Shown here: positions 24,877 to 32,292 of the stretch, piece by piece
Layout of the letters: every line of letters begins with the position of its first letter
Numbering within the stretch: position 1 is the first letter of the stretch
From: Bacillus sp. 491mf
GTDB taxonomy: Bacteria > Bacillota > Bacilli > Bacillales > Bacillaceae_G
Assembly: GCF_900112415.1 (NCBI RefSeq)
Contig: NZ_FOLV01000009.1
Coordinates: 62,001 to 126,000 of the forward strand
Length of the DNA stretch: 64,000 nt
Direction: 5' to 3'
Position numbers and translations under genes: made by a program
The notes under the pieces: model-generated
Told to the model about the DNA's origin: nothing
The model's database searches: none
Seen by the model: only the letters and a program-made list of their open reading frames with translations

Positions 24877-26524
24877 AATTTGGATGTTAACAAAAATATT
24901 ATTAAAAATGAACTATGCTGATATGTTAACTGATAAGAAGAAGCGTGTTGTATCTTTACTTTCATTATTGGGTCTTTTGTTTGTTGGATTTTTATTTATA
25001 GGTCCACTTGCAAATGGAATGTATGTTGTATTAAAACAATTTAATCAGGAAAATTTATTGCTTGGCATGGGATTAGCGGTTGGTAGTATCTGGGTGTTTT
25101 TGTTAAGTATTACGACGATTTTAACAGTTTTTTATTATAGCGATGACGTTGAAATGTTATTACCATTACCACTTAAGCCAGCGCACATTATTACGGCGAA
25201 GTTTATTACTGTTTTAATTACACAATATGTGATGACTTCGTTTGTTTTATTTCCAGTCTTTATTGTGTATGGATTACAAAGTGGTGCATTTATTACATAC
25301 TATGTTTATTTTTTAATCGTTTACTTATTTTTCCCAATTATTCCGTTAGTTCTTGCTTCGCTTCTTATGACACTCATTATGCGTTATACAAATATCGCAA
25401 AAGATAAAGATCGAAGTAATATGCTAATGGGGTTATTTACTTTATTACTAATTGTCGGTATTAATATATTTATACAATGGAAAAATAGAAATGCTGCTTC
25501 TGGGCAATCAGCAGCAGATTTTCTTACAAATAATCAGTCTTCATTTCTAGTAGAAATGACAAACTATTTTCCGACAACCTATTTTGGGGTAATGGCGTTA
25601 ACAGAAAGTGCTTCGTGGAAAGGAAGTCTATTTTTACTTCTTTTCGCTGCGATTTCGTTAGCATTTTATGGTTTGTTTTTCTATGTTGCAGGTCGTACAT
25701 ATTTAAAAGGGGTTATTGGCATTTCAAATAGCACTGCGAAAAAAGAAGTGATTTCTTCTGAGAATTTTAATAAAGCTACTGTGCAAAATTCACATTGGAA
25801 AGCATATGTGAAAAAAGAATTTCGTATTTTGTTTCGCACGCCACAATTTTTCCTTAATTGTATTGTGCAAACTTTTGTAATGCCAATTATGTTTTTCTTT
25901 ATTATTTTTGTACAAGACGGGAACTTAGCTTGGTTAAATAAATTTATAAAAGATAGTGAAACAACAGGTCTTGCGCTTGGTCTTGCTTTTTGTGCAGGTA
26001 TGTTTTTAATGGGATCCAATGTTATTGCGACAACCTCTTTCTCGAGGGAAGGTCGTACTTGGTTTATCAATCGTTATTTACCAGTTAAAGCAGAAGGTGT
26101 TTTCTTTGCAAAAGTATTTACTGCTTGGCTCATTAATACGACTATTTTAGCGGTCTTTGGTATTGTGCTGATTATTGTAGGCGGTGTGTCACCAATGTTT
26201 ACATTGCTTTGGTTCTTGCTTTGCGCAAATGGACTATGGTTAAACAATTTAATTGGCACACGGTGGGATGCACAAACAGCTGATATTCATTGGGATTCCG
26301 AACAAAAAATGTTTAAAGGTCGTTATACTACGCTTTGGAACTTTTTTGCGAATATACTGTTAGTCGGCATTACTGTAGGCGGAGTATGTGCGTTATATTT
26401 CTCATTAGGACTTGGAATGTGGGGGATGTTTTTAAGTATCCTCGTTGTTTTCACAATTGTAAATGTAATTGTGTCGCGTAGCTTGCAGCTTGGTGCTGAA
26501 CGTATTCTAGCAAATATTAAATAA
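24869..26524 (+). CDS. ABC transporter permease
   Basis: A 551-aa membrane protein with about a dozen hydrophobic segments in two groups, separated by a cytoplasmic stretch that includes KAYVKKEFRILFRTPQFFLN. DDVEMLLPLPLKP after the third helix is a cytoplasmic coupling-type segment. It forms an exporter with the upstream ATPase; the start codon overlaps the ATPase stop. A terminator follows. The substrate is not evident. Confidence 0.88.
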   Translation: MNKIWMLTKILLKMNYADMLTDKKKRVVSLLSLLGLLFVGFLFIGPLANGMYVVLKQFNQENLLLGMGLAVGSIWVFLLSITTILTVFYYSDDVEMLLPLPLKPAHIITAKFITVLITQYVMTSFVLFPVFIVYGLQSGAFITYYVYFLIVYLFFPIIPLVLASLLMTLIMRYTNIAKDKDRSNMLMGLFTLLLIVGINIFIQWKNRNAASGQSAADFLTNNQSSFLVEMTNYFPTTYFGVMALTESASWKGSLFLLLFAAISLAFYGLFFYVAGRTYLKGVIGISNSTAKKEVISSENFNKATVQNSHWKAYVKKEFRILFRTPQFFLNCIVQTFVMPIMFFFIIFVQDGNLAWLNKFIKDSETTGLALGLAFCAGMFLMGSNVIATTSFSREGRTWFINRYLPVKAEGVFFAKVFTAWLINTTILAVFGIVLIIVGGVSPMFTLLWFLLCANGLWLNNLIGTRWDAQTADIHWDSEQKMFKGRYTTLWNFFANILLVGITVGGVCALYFSLGLGMWGMFLSILVVFTIVNVIVSRSLQLGAERILANIK

Positions 26525-26527
26525 ATC

Positions 26528-26560
26528 GTAAATCCTCTGTGACAATACAGAGGATTTATT
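26528..26560 (+). terminator. Intrinsic terminator
   Basis: AAATCCTCTGT / ACAGAGGATTT stem with a 6-base loop, then ATTTTATA. Confidence 0.8.
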
Positions 26561-26746
26561 TTATATTGCTATAGGAAAATGGCAACAAGTATGGGATCGA
26601 AGCAGCGTGTCTGACGGGATAGGTTATTGATTCGACTGAAGGATTTTATTGAGAAAATTTTATTTGTTATAAATAATAAAAAGGGATTTTTGGGAGTATA
26701 TAGAAACTTATTTGGGAGGTGAAAATGTAATTTTAGGAGGCTTATT

Positions 26747-27343
26747 ATGAAATTGAAAAAAATATCTATTGCTTCATTTGCGATTGGAGCGATGCTCTCC
26801 ATTACAGCTTGCGGGACCTCAACAGAAAAAGATCAAGCAACTCAAACTAAAAAGGAACAAACAAACAATCAAGAAGAAGCGAAAACAACAAGTGCAGATC
26901 AAACAACTACGGGTAAAAACGAAGAAAAAGATTCAAAAACAACAAGTGCAGATGGGAAAGCTGAAACAAAATCAACGAATGCAGATCAAACAAAAAATGA
27001 GAAAACCGGAACAACTGAAACAAAACCAACAAACGGAAAGCAAAATGCTACTGTGAAGAGTGGGGTAAAGGAAGTTGTACAGTTAATAGACGAAGTGGAC
27101 AAGCAATTGAAAGCGAATCCAAAACAAGAAGCTGTAAATAAACTTGGCAAGCAACTTACTGATAAATGGGATGTAGTTGAGAAAGAAGTGGAAACAAAGC
27201 ATGCAACCGATTATAAAACAATTGAGCAAAATTTATATCCACTCATTGTTGAAATGGGAAAACAAAAACAAGACTTAAAGAAGCTAAAGTCATTAACGAC
27301 GAAAACTAAGCAAGATTTAAATCAATTTTTGAATAAGCTTTAA
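26747..27343 (+). CDS. Lipoprotein with low-complexity linker
   Basis: A 198-aa protein with a signal peptide and lipobox SITAC (Cys22), so it is probably anchored to the outer face of the membrane. Residues of about 25-105 are a low-complexity linker built from loose repeats such as KTTSADQT, KTTSADGK and KSTNADQT, rich in Thr, Lys, Gln and Glu. The C-terminal 90 residues are helical and charged. No known domain is recognised. The ATG follows AGGAGG by 7 bases. The repeats could expand or contract by slippage. Confidence 0.85.
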   Translation: MKLKKISIASFAIGAMLSITACGTSTEKDQATQTKKEQTNNQEEAKTTSADQTTTGKNEEKDSKTTSADGKAETKSTNADQTKNEKTGTTETKPTNGKQNATVKSGVKEVVQLIDEVDKQLKANPKQEAVNKLGKQLTDKWDVVEKEVETKHATDYKTIEQNLYPLIVEMGKQKQDLKKLKSLTTKTKQDLNQFLNKL

Positions 27344-27396
27344 TAAAAAATGAATGCAAAATTAAATCTTATCTTATATATAGCCTATGTAATAGA

Positions 27397-27434
27397 AGGA
27401 GAAACGTAGAAGCAGTATACGTTTCTCCTTTTAT
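27397..27434. terminator. Terminator between convergent genes
   Basis: AGGAGAAACGTA / TACGTTTCTCCT stem followed by TTTTATA lies between the lipoprotein gene and hisS. Confidence 0.85.
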
Positions 27435-27454
27435 AATTAGTTAGATCGATTCAA

Positions 27455-28753
27455 TTAACGACGTATATATTGTTTGAAAGTTCCATTTTCAATAGAAGCA
27501 AGAGGAATCGTTTGTTCTGTTCCTTCCTTCATATTTCGTAAAACAGCTACATCGTTATTTATCTCTTCTTCACCGATAATAAGTACATACGGAATGTTTT
27601 CTTTATTTGCATAGTTAAGGGCTCGCTTTAGTTTACGATTTGCCAGTTCAAGTTCTATCTTTAAACTTTCGTTTGTTCGCAATGTGTGAGCAATTTTTAG
27701 ACAATTTTCCTGTGTTCCAAGCGGAATAATAAAGATATCGATAGAAGGGGAGACTCGTTCTTTTTGGACAAGAGCGGTATAGATGACATCTAAACCGAAC
27801 GAGATTCCAACTGTTGGATAAGATTTATTATCATTTCGAAGTGCACCGATAATGTAATCATAGCGCCCCCCACTACCTATGCTAGAAGTAATACTGCCAT
27901 CTGCTAAAAAAATTTCATAAATCGTTCCAGTATACATTGTGAGTCCTCTTGCAAGAAAAGGAGAGAACGTTGTATTACGTTGAATGCCAAGTGCCACCAA
28001 GTATTGCCTAAGTTCTTGAAGTTCAGTAACTCCTTCTTTAACAAGAGAATTTGGGAACATTTTATCAAATTCAGAAAGTGGCATAGACATACATGTTTCT
28101 AACGTCTTACATAACATATCAATCGTTTCACTTTGTATTTCTCGATTCATTAAATCATTTCTTACACCGTCAATACCGATTTTCTCAAGTTTATCTACAG
28201 ATAAAATAACATCTTGTAACTGTGATTCAGGGATTTGAATTGCTTGTAACAACCCTGTTAATAGTTTTCGATTATTATATTGAATGGTTACGTCTAAGTT
28301 TAATTTGTTAAAAATGTCAAGAGCCATTACCATTAATTCTGCTTCTGCTAAGATAGATTCAGCGCCAACAATATCGACATCACACTGTACAAACTCTCGA
28401 ACTCTTCCTGGTTTAATTGGGCCATTACGAAATACTTTCCCAATTTCATAACGTTTAAAAGGGAGACGAATTTCTGGATTCATTGCGACGACTTTTGCAA
28501 AGGGAATGGTTAAATCATAACGCAATGCAAGTTCACGATTCCCTTGATCTTGAAGCGTGTACATCTCCTTTAAAATTTCAGATCCTCCCCCGTATTTATA
28601 AGCCATCAAATCATACATGTTCAAAATAGGTGTTTCTAGCGGTTTGCAGCCATAGGCCTCAAATATTTCTTCACAAGTCCGTTTAATTGTATTGCGCAGC
28701 ATTTGTTCTTCTGGTAAATAGTCTTTTGTCCCTTTTACATTTTGCAAGTTCAT
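27455..28753 (-). CDS. hisS: Histidyl-tRNA synthetase (probable paralogue)
   Basis: A 432-aa class II synthetase. Motif 1 region starts at KGTKDYLPEEQ, motif 2 contains FRNGPIKPGRVREFVQCDVD, and the His-specific LARGLTMYTGTIYEI and motif 3 region GSGGRYDYIIGAL are present, followed by the C-terminal anticodon domain. The housekeeping hisS of Bacillus lies beside aspS; no aspS is here, so this is probably a second, regulated copy. The ATG at 28753 has AAGGAG 8 bases upstream. The leader carries a His-codon peptide and a terminator, which indicates attenuation. Confidence 0.92.
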   Translation of the reverse strand: MNLQNVKGTKDYLPEEQMLRNTIKRTCEEIFEAYGCKPLETPILNMYDLMAYKYGGGSEILKEMYTLQDQGNRELALRYDLTIPFAKVVAMNPEIRLPFKRYEIGKVFRNGPIKPGRVREFVQCDVDIVGAESILAEAELMVMALDIFNKLNLDVTIQYNNRKLLTGLLQAIQIPESQLQDVILSVDKLEKIGIDGVRNDLMNREIQSETIDMLCKTLETCMSMPLSEFDKMFPNSLVKEGVTELQELRQYLVALGIQRNTTFSPFLARGLTMYTGTIYEIFLADGSITSSIGSGGRYDYIIGALRNDNKSYPTVGISFGLDVIYTALVQKERVSPSIDIFIIPLGTQENCLKIAHTLRTNESLKIELELANRKLKRALNYANKENIPYVLIIGEEEINNDVAVLRNMKEGTEQTIPLASIENGTFKQYIRR

Positions 28754-28775
28754 ATTTATCACTCCTTTTTAAAAT

Positions 28776-28884
28776 AAAAAAAGCTATGCAGGTATGAAAA
28801 TACCCACATAGCTTTATAATCGCTTCGTGGGTAAACAGGAATAGCCCTGTACCCACGAAGAAAAAATTTCTTCGGATACAAGGC
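28776..28884 (-). promoter_or_regulatory. hisS attenuator: alternative hairpins and terminator
   Basis: The terminator is AAAGCTATG / CATAGCTTT (28780-28815) with an inner GGTAT/ATACC stem and a T7 run. Upstream on the transcript is a strong hairpin, CTTCGTGGGTA / TACCCACGAAG (28823-28860). Its 5' arm can instead pair with a preceding CGAAGAAA (TTTCTTCG at 28867-28874 on plus). Its 3' arm can pair with the terminator arm (GTGGGTA 28827-28833 with TACCCAC 28801-28807). The folds exclude each other. Confidence 0.75.
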
Positions 28885-28885
28885 T

Positions 28886-28930
28886 TTATGTATGATGATG
28901 AAGTTGGAAAGAACAATCTATTCTAAACAT
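28886..28930 (-). CDS. His leader peptide of hisS
   Basis: A 14-codon ORF, MFRIDCSFQLHHHT, with a good ribosome site (AGGAGAG, 7 bases before ATG). It has three consecutive CAT His codons just before the stop. It begins about 20 bases after the inferred transcription start and ends just upstream of the alternative hairpins. This is the classic layout of a ribosome-stalling attenuator that senses charged tRNA-His. Confidence 0.85.
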   Translation of the reverse strand: MFRIDCSFQLHHHT

Positions 28931-28958
28931 AAGCAATCTCTCCTATAGATTTTTAAGT

Positions 28959-28987
28959 AGTATACTACGAATTATTGGAATTATCAA
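28959..28987 (-). promoter_or_regulatory. Sigma-A promoter of the hisS leader
   Basis: TTGATA (plus 28982-28987) and TATACT (plus 28959-28964) on the minus strand are separated by exactly 17 bases. Transcription would start near 28952, just ahead of the leader peptide. Confidence 0.85.
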
Positions 28988-29217
28988 TTTTTATTCCATG
29001 CCTTATTAGTTTAGGGGGAAATGAATTAATTCCGATCTTATTAAAGGAATTTGCAAAAACGGAAGCACCAAAAGGATTTATATTTTCAATAATCCCTCCA
29101 TTTCTTATTGTTATTTCTGTTTCTATTAGTATAATTATTGCGATTTTTTCCGGACTAAGGCCGGCAATAAAAGCAACGAATATTAATGTGTTATCAGCAA
29201 TTCGCCGAGAAATGTAA
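28975..29217 (+). pseudogene. C-terminal remnant of an FtsX-type ABC permease
   Basis: An open frame of 80 codons with no ribosome site. The end, IFSGLRPAIKATNINVLSAIRREM, is the typical C-terminus of MacB/FtsX-type permeases, where the last helix is followed by RPAxxAxxxxxxxAIR. Everything N-terminal is missing and no ATPase gene is near. The hisS promoter overlaps its left edge on the other strand. Confidence 0.75.
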
Positions 29218-29218
29218 A

Positions 29219-29252
29219 CAAAACCTGTCTCATCTATTGAGACAGGTTTTGT
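29219..29252. terminator. Intrinsic terminator
   Basis: AAAACCTGTCTCA / TGAGACAGGTTTT stem with a short loop; A- and T-rich flanks allow function in both directions. Confidence 0.88.
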
Positions 29253-29725
29253 TATGAAGTAATGGAAGTAGGTGTTGCGTTACTAATTTTGATTAGGTCG
29301 GCGCCGTTCATAAAAATTTGTAATCCTCTTTTTCCAGCACTAATGCTAATTGGGTCTAAATTTGCAGCAGATTCGTCAATAAAGAGTGGATAAATTTTTT
29401 TCATGCCAAGTGGTGAAACACCGCCGCGTATGTATCCTGTTAATCCAAGTATTTCTTTCATTGCAACCATTTCAACTTTTTTATTTTTACTTGCAGATGC
29501 TAACGCTTTTAAATTAAGCTCTTTATGCGAAGGGATACAAGCCATAATTACCCCGGTTTTATCGCCGCGAAGGACGAGTGTTTTAAAGACCTGTTCTAAT
29601 TGCAAATGAACTTGCTCAGCGACATGTTTTGCATCTAAGTTTTCTTCATCCCATTCATATTCGTGAACTGTATATGCAATTTTGTGCTTATCTAAAAAAC
29701 GACAAGCATTTGTTTTACTACTCAT
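29252..29725 (-). CDS. YbaK/EbsC-type aminoacyl-tRNA deacylase
   Basis: A 157-aa protein with the YbaK fold: NACRFLDKHKIAYTVHEYEWDEE at the start, then VFKTLVLRGDKTGVIMACIPSHKELNLKALA with the conserved Lys, and GYIRGGVSPLGMKKIYPLFID. Such proteins hydrolyse mischarged Cys-tRNA-Pro (family knowledge). The ATG at 29725 has AAGGAAG 9 bases upstream; the longer frame to 29908 overlaps the divergent gene and has no site. It is divergent from the RraA-like gene. Confidence 0.88.
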   Translation of the reverse strand: MSSKTNACRFLDKHKIAYTVHEYEWDEENLDAKHVAEQVHLQLEQVFKTLVLRGDKTGVIMACIPSHKELNLKALASASKNKKVEMVAMKEILGLTGYIRGGVSPLGMKKIYPLFIDESAANLDPISISAGKRGLQIFMNGADLIKISNATPTSITS

Positions 29726-29844
29726 GTTACACACTTCCTTTTTTATTTCTTCTTTATTAGTATACAAAATTTCGCCAATTAAGACAGGGAAAAGAAGAAA
29801 GGACAAGAATATGTAACATAAATCGTGAAAAGGAAAGAGGGAAC

Positions 29845-30327
29845 ATGATGTGGAGAACAACTGATCTTTATGATGCGAATGAAACAGAAGTACAAGTATG
29901 TAAGCCATTACTTCAATCGTATGGAAAGAAGAAGCAGTTTCATGGGAAAATCGAGACAGTAAAGGTTAAAGATGATAACGTACTCGTAAAAATGGCGCTA
30001 GAGATGGTACCAGAGGGAACGGTATTAGTTGTAGATGGAGAAGGTTCAACAAATTGTGCATTACTTGGTGATAACTTAGCAAACATAGCAAGGCAGCGGA
30101 ATTTAGCAGGCATAATTATTTATGGATGCGTTCGTGATTGTGCGGAGCTTCGGAATATCGAACTTGGCATTTTAGCGATTGCAACGATGCCAAAGCGAAG
30201 TGTGAAAGAAGGGAAGGGAGAAACAAATATTCCAGTGTCTTTTGGCGGAGTTTCATGGATTCCAGGAAATTATGTTTATGTTGACGAAGATGGTGTAATT
30301 GTATGTAAAACAGAAATTCATCAGTAG
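29845..30327 (+). CDS. RraA-like family protein
   Basis: A 160-aa protein of the RraA/HMG-aldolase fold. [67 protein letters not shown] and [24 protein letters not shown] are all typical. The G..D-N-x20-R-D set includes the residues that bind substrate and Mg in HMG/CHA aldolases. It could be a 4-hydroxy-4-methyl-2-oxoglutarate aldolase or an RNase E-inhibitor relative; in a Bacillus the former or an unknown role is more likely. Confidence 0.85.
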   Translation: MMWRTTDLYDANETEVQVCKPLLQSYGKKKQFHGKIETVKVKDDNVLVKMALEMVPEGTVLVVDGEGSTNCALLGDNLANIARQRNLAGIIIYGCVRDCAELRNIELGILAIATMPKRSVKEGKGETNIPVSFGGVSWIPGNYVYVDEDGVIVCKTEIHQ

Positions 30328-30487
30328 GAAATAATATAAGAAAGCAACAGAAGTGCTAAATGTGTTTATGCGGCACCCAATGCAGTTTTTATGCGAAATT
30401 TCACTTACGTATATAGTGAATAAAGTTTTCTTGTAAGGCATAAATATATACAGTAGGATCGCGACTTACATATTCGTTTGCCTTTTG

Positions 30488-30526
30488 AGACACCTCTTAT
30501 TTTTATTATAAGAAGTGTCTTTTTTA
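30488..30526 (+). terminator. Intrinsic terminator
   Basis: AGACACCTCTTAT / ATAAGAAGTGTCT stem with one mismatch, followed by TTTTTTA. Between this and the RraA-like stop codon (30328-30487) I see nothing else supported. Confidence 0.85.
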
Positions 30527-30598
30527 TTTATATAAATTCATTTTGAGGTGTAGAATTTGAAAATATGGAGGTATAAGGTTTATCATATCTGGCGAGAA

Positions 30599-30653
30599 GC
30601 CCCCCACCTCAAGCGCGCAAAGTGCAGAAGTGCACGGTAGGTGGAGGGAGTTC
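30599..30653 (-). terminator. Large hairpin after the 63-aa gene
   Basis: CCCCCCACCT and AGGTGGAGGG arms enclose an inner GTGCA/TGCAC stem. It lies at the stop codon of the minus-strand gene; no U-run follows, so it may be an RNA-stabilising structure or a piece of a dispersed repeat. Confidence 0.5.
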
Positions 30654-30843
30654 AATCTTGAGATAAAACTTCAGCTGTACTATCACATTGAAGCAGTGCA
30701 TGTTGAACAGCTTGTAAAGATTGTTCAATGCGTTGACGATTATCTGATTTCTCAACTGTTTGTAAGGCATTTTGTAAACAATTCTTTGCTTCGTGTAATG
30801 CTTGACAAGAATCTTGAACGTGACCACGTGCATTTTTTTGCAT
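30652..30843 (-). CDS. Small helical protein, unknown
   Basis: A 63-aa, Gln/Ala/Leu-rich, probably all-helical cytoplasmic protein (CQALHEAKNCLQNALQTVEK and RIEQSLQAVQHALLQCD). It has the two-helix hairpin look of small Bacillus DUF proteins. The ATG has AAAGGAGG 8 bases upstream. It is divergent from the SAM-riboswitch leader. No function is recognised. Confidence 0.72.
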   Translation of the reverse strand: MQKNARGHVQDSCQALHEAKNCLQNALQTVEKSDNRQRIEQSLQAVQHALLQCDSTAEVLSQD

Positions 30844-30942
30844 GACTGTGCCTCCTTTGGTCTTTTACATTTTTAGTATGAACAAAATGGAATAAAATAT
30901 CAGCGCACTTCAAAAAACAAATCCTGATTATTATGATGAGAA

Positions 30943-30971
30943 TTGCCTTTTTTGGCTGTGTTCATTATAGT
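30943..30971 (+). promoter_or_regulatory. Sigma-A promoter of the SAM leader
   Basis: TTGCCT (30943-30948) and TATAGT (30966-30971) are separated by 17 bases; the riboswitch begins about 15 bases after the expected start. Confidence 0.75.
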
Positions 30972-30992
30972 AAAAGATAAAGTGAATATTTT

Positions 30993-31132
30993 CTTATCCA
31001 GAGAGGTGGAGGGACTGGCCCAATGAAACCCAGCAACCGCGATGCAGGTGCTAATTCCAGCAGAACAGTTTTGTTCTGAAAGATAAGAAGGAAGAGATAT
31101 AATCCGCTTCTTCTTATCGAAGAGGTTTTTTT
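30993..31132 (+). promoter_or_regulatory. SAM-I (S-box) riboswitch with terminator
   Basis: The P1 arms CTTATC (30993-) and GATAAG (31082-31087) bracket the S-box core: AGAGAGGTGGAGGGACTGG, CCCAATGAAACC, CAGCAACC and GGTGCTAATTCCAGCAG. A 7-bp CTTCTTC / GAAGAGG hairpin with a T7 run at 31107-31132 is the expression platform. SAM binding should terminate transcription. The controlled gene is a small unknown ORF. Confidence 0.95.
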
Positions 31133-31189
31133 ATTGCAAAAAAACCGATAATGAAAGATGGACAACGAGAAGAAAGGAGCAAGCATACG

Positions 31190-31441
31190 ATGACACTTGA
31201 GAAATATATTACACTACGTAATGCGATTTATAAATATATGGAAGAAAAGGAAAAGCCGATTACATTATTGGATATTCAACAACATATTGCTACTGAACAT
31301 AAAGGGGAATTTGCAAAGAAGATGTTGCAGCAATTTTACATACTGCGACTGCTAGATGAGTTAAAGTTGGATGGGAAAATTACTTTAGCAGAGCAACATG
31401 AATGTATAGATGATAAGGGGATTTACTACATGGTAAAATAA
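31190..31441 (+). CDS. 83-aa protein under a SAM riboswitch
   Basis: A small soluble protein: MTLEKYITLRNAIYKYMEEK, then PITLLDIQQHIATEH, LRLLDELKLDGKITLAEQ and a C-terminal DDKGIYYMVK. The helix-rich pattern with a possible recognition-helix segment suggests a winged-helix-like fold, but this is not firm. The ATG at 31190 has AAAGGAG 11 bases upstream; the in-frame ATG at 31151 lacks a site. It is the only gene between the S-box and a terminator, so it should be expressed when SAM or methionine is low. S-box genes usually serve sulfur or methionine metabolism. Confidence 0.75.
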   Translation: MTLEKYITLRNAIYKYMEEKEKPITLLDIQQHIATEHKGEFAKKMLQQFYILRLLDELKLDGKITLAEQHECIDDKGIYYMVK

Positions 31442-31442
31442 C

Positions 31443-31471
31443 ATAGAGGGAGTTATTCTCCCTTTTTTATA
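31443..31471 (+). terminator. Intrinsic terminator
   Basis: AGAGGGAG / TTCTCCCT stem followed by TTTTTTA, directly after the 83-aa gene. Confidence 0.85.
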
Positions 31472-31749
31472 GTAATATTTGCTTGGAAATTCATTTTTTG
31501 AAAAGAGTTATGTAGATAAAAAGACTGTGTTATGCAGTCTTTTTACAAGGAAATGGTGCTGAGTGTGTAGTGTCAAAAAATTAAATGTGCCCCCGAAAGA
31601 TGGGCGTTTTCGGCTAACAAATAAAAAAGACACCATCGCCGAATAGGTGTCAGTTATTTTGTCAAAGAGGCTTGCCCTTTGACATGTATTAGAATAGCAT
31701 GTGAGTATAGAAAAAGTCAAAAGGGAATTAAAGGAAGGTGTCGTTTGCA
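31472..31749. other. Gene-free stretch with several hairpins
   Basis: Three stems are visible: AAAAGACTG/CAGTCTTTT (31518-31547), GACACC/GGTGTC (about 31632-31650) and TGTCAAAG/CTTTGACA (about 31661-31684). No ORF with a ribosome site is present until 31750. Confidence 0.5.
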
Positions 31750-31887
31750 ATGAACATATTAATTGTATATGCACATCCAAATCCATATAGCTTCAGCGGT
31801 GCACTTTTGAAACAAGTGAAAAATTATAAACAAGAAAAAAGAGAGAAATGGCTACAAAAGGAATATGAAAAGGTAACAAGATTATGA
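31750..31887 (+). pseudogene. Flavodoxin-like NAD(P)H dehydrogenase remnant
   Basis: The 45-codon ORF begins MNILIVYAHPNPYSFSGALL, the exact style of the N-terminus of YwrO/MdaB-type quinone oxidoreductases (about 180 aa), and ends in REKWLQKEYEKVTRL, which fits their extreme C-terminus. The flavin-binding middle is gone, apparently by an in-frame deletion. The ribosome site AAAGGAAGG remains. Its stop overlaps the next ATG as ATGA. Confidence 0.75.
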
Positions 31888-32252
31888 AAAATAGGGAACT
31901 GATCTGCAAAATTGCGAATGTATGTAAAAGAGAAGATGATTTGTTTTGCTCTTATCTTGATTGTTTATTTTGTATAAGGGAGAAAAGTAAGCAATATTCT
32001 AAAGTTAAACAAGAAGTGCGAGAAGGGTATCTTATAAGAGGTGTTTGTCAGAGAGAAGTAGACATTTTAGTAGAACAAAGTGAACAAGTTGCAGATTTGT
32101 ATATACCTAAGGTGCTCCGATGGGAATTTTTACAGGGAAATGTCCATTATATAGAAGAGATTTGTTCTATGGTATTTCAGTTAAAACCGTTATGTTTTTC
32201 AGAAGAACAATGGGAATATGTAATTACAATTATAGAAAAGGAGCTGTCATAA
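31884..32252 (+). CDS. Unknown 122-aa protein
   Basis: A soluble protein with several Cys in its N-terminal part (MKNRELICKIANVCKREDD, FCSYLDCLFCIRE) and a helical C-terminus. The ATG at 31884 overlaps the stop of the flavodoxin remnant, which suggests translational coupling to that short frame. No known family is recognised. A terminator overlaps its last codons. Confidence 0.65.
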   Translation: MKNRELICKIANVCKREDDLFCSYLDCLFCIREKSKQYSKVKQEVREGYLIRGVCQREVDILVEQSEQVADLYIPKVLRWEFLQGNVHYIEEICSMVFQLKPLCFSEEQWEYVITIIEKELS

Positions 32253-32268
32253 GGCAACTCCTTTTCGT
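32235..32268. terminator. Terminator between convergent genes
   Basis: GAAAAGGAGCTGTC and GGCAACTCCTTTTC form a stem with small mismatches that overlaps the end of the 122-aa gene. Confidence 0.7.
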
Positions 32269-32292
32269 AACGAAAACTTCGAAAGTATAAAC

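Noticed and set aside
28763-28930. T-box for hisS
   Set aside because: No GGTGG-ACCGCG core is present; the His-codon leader peptide explains the leader better.
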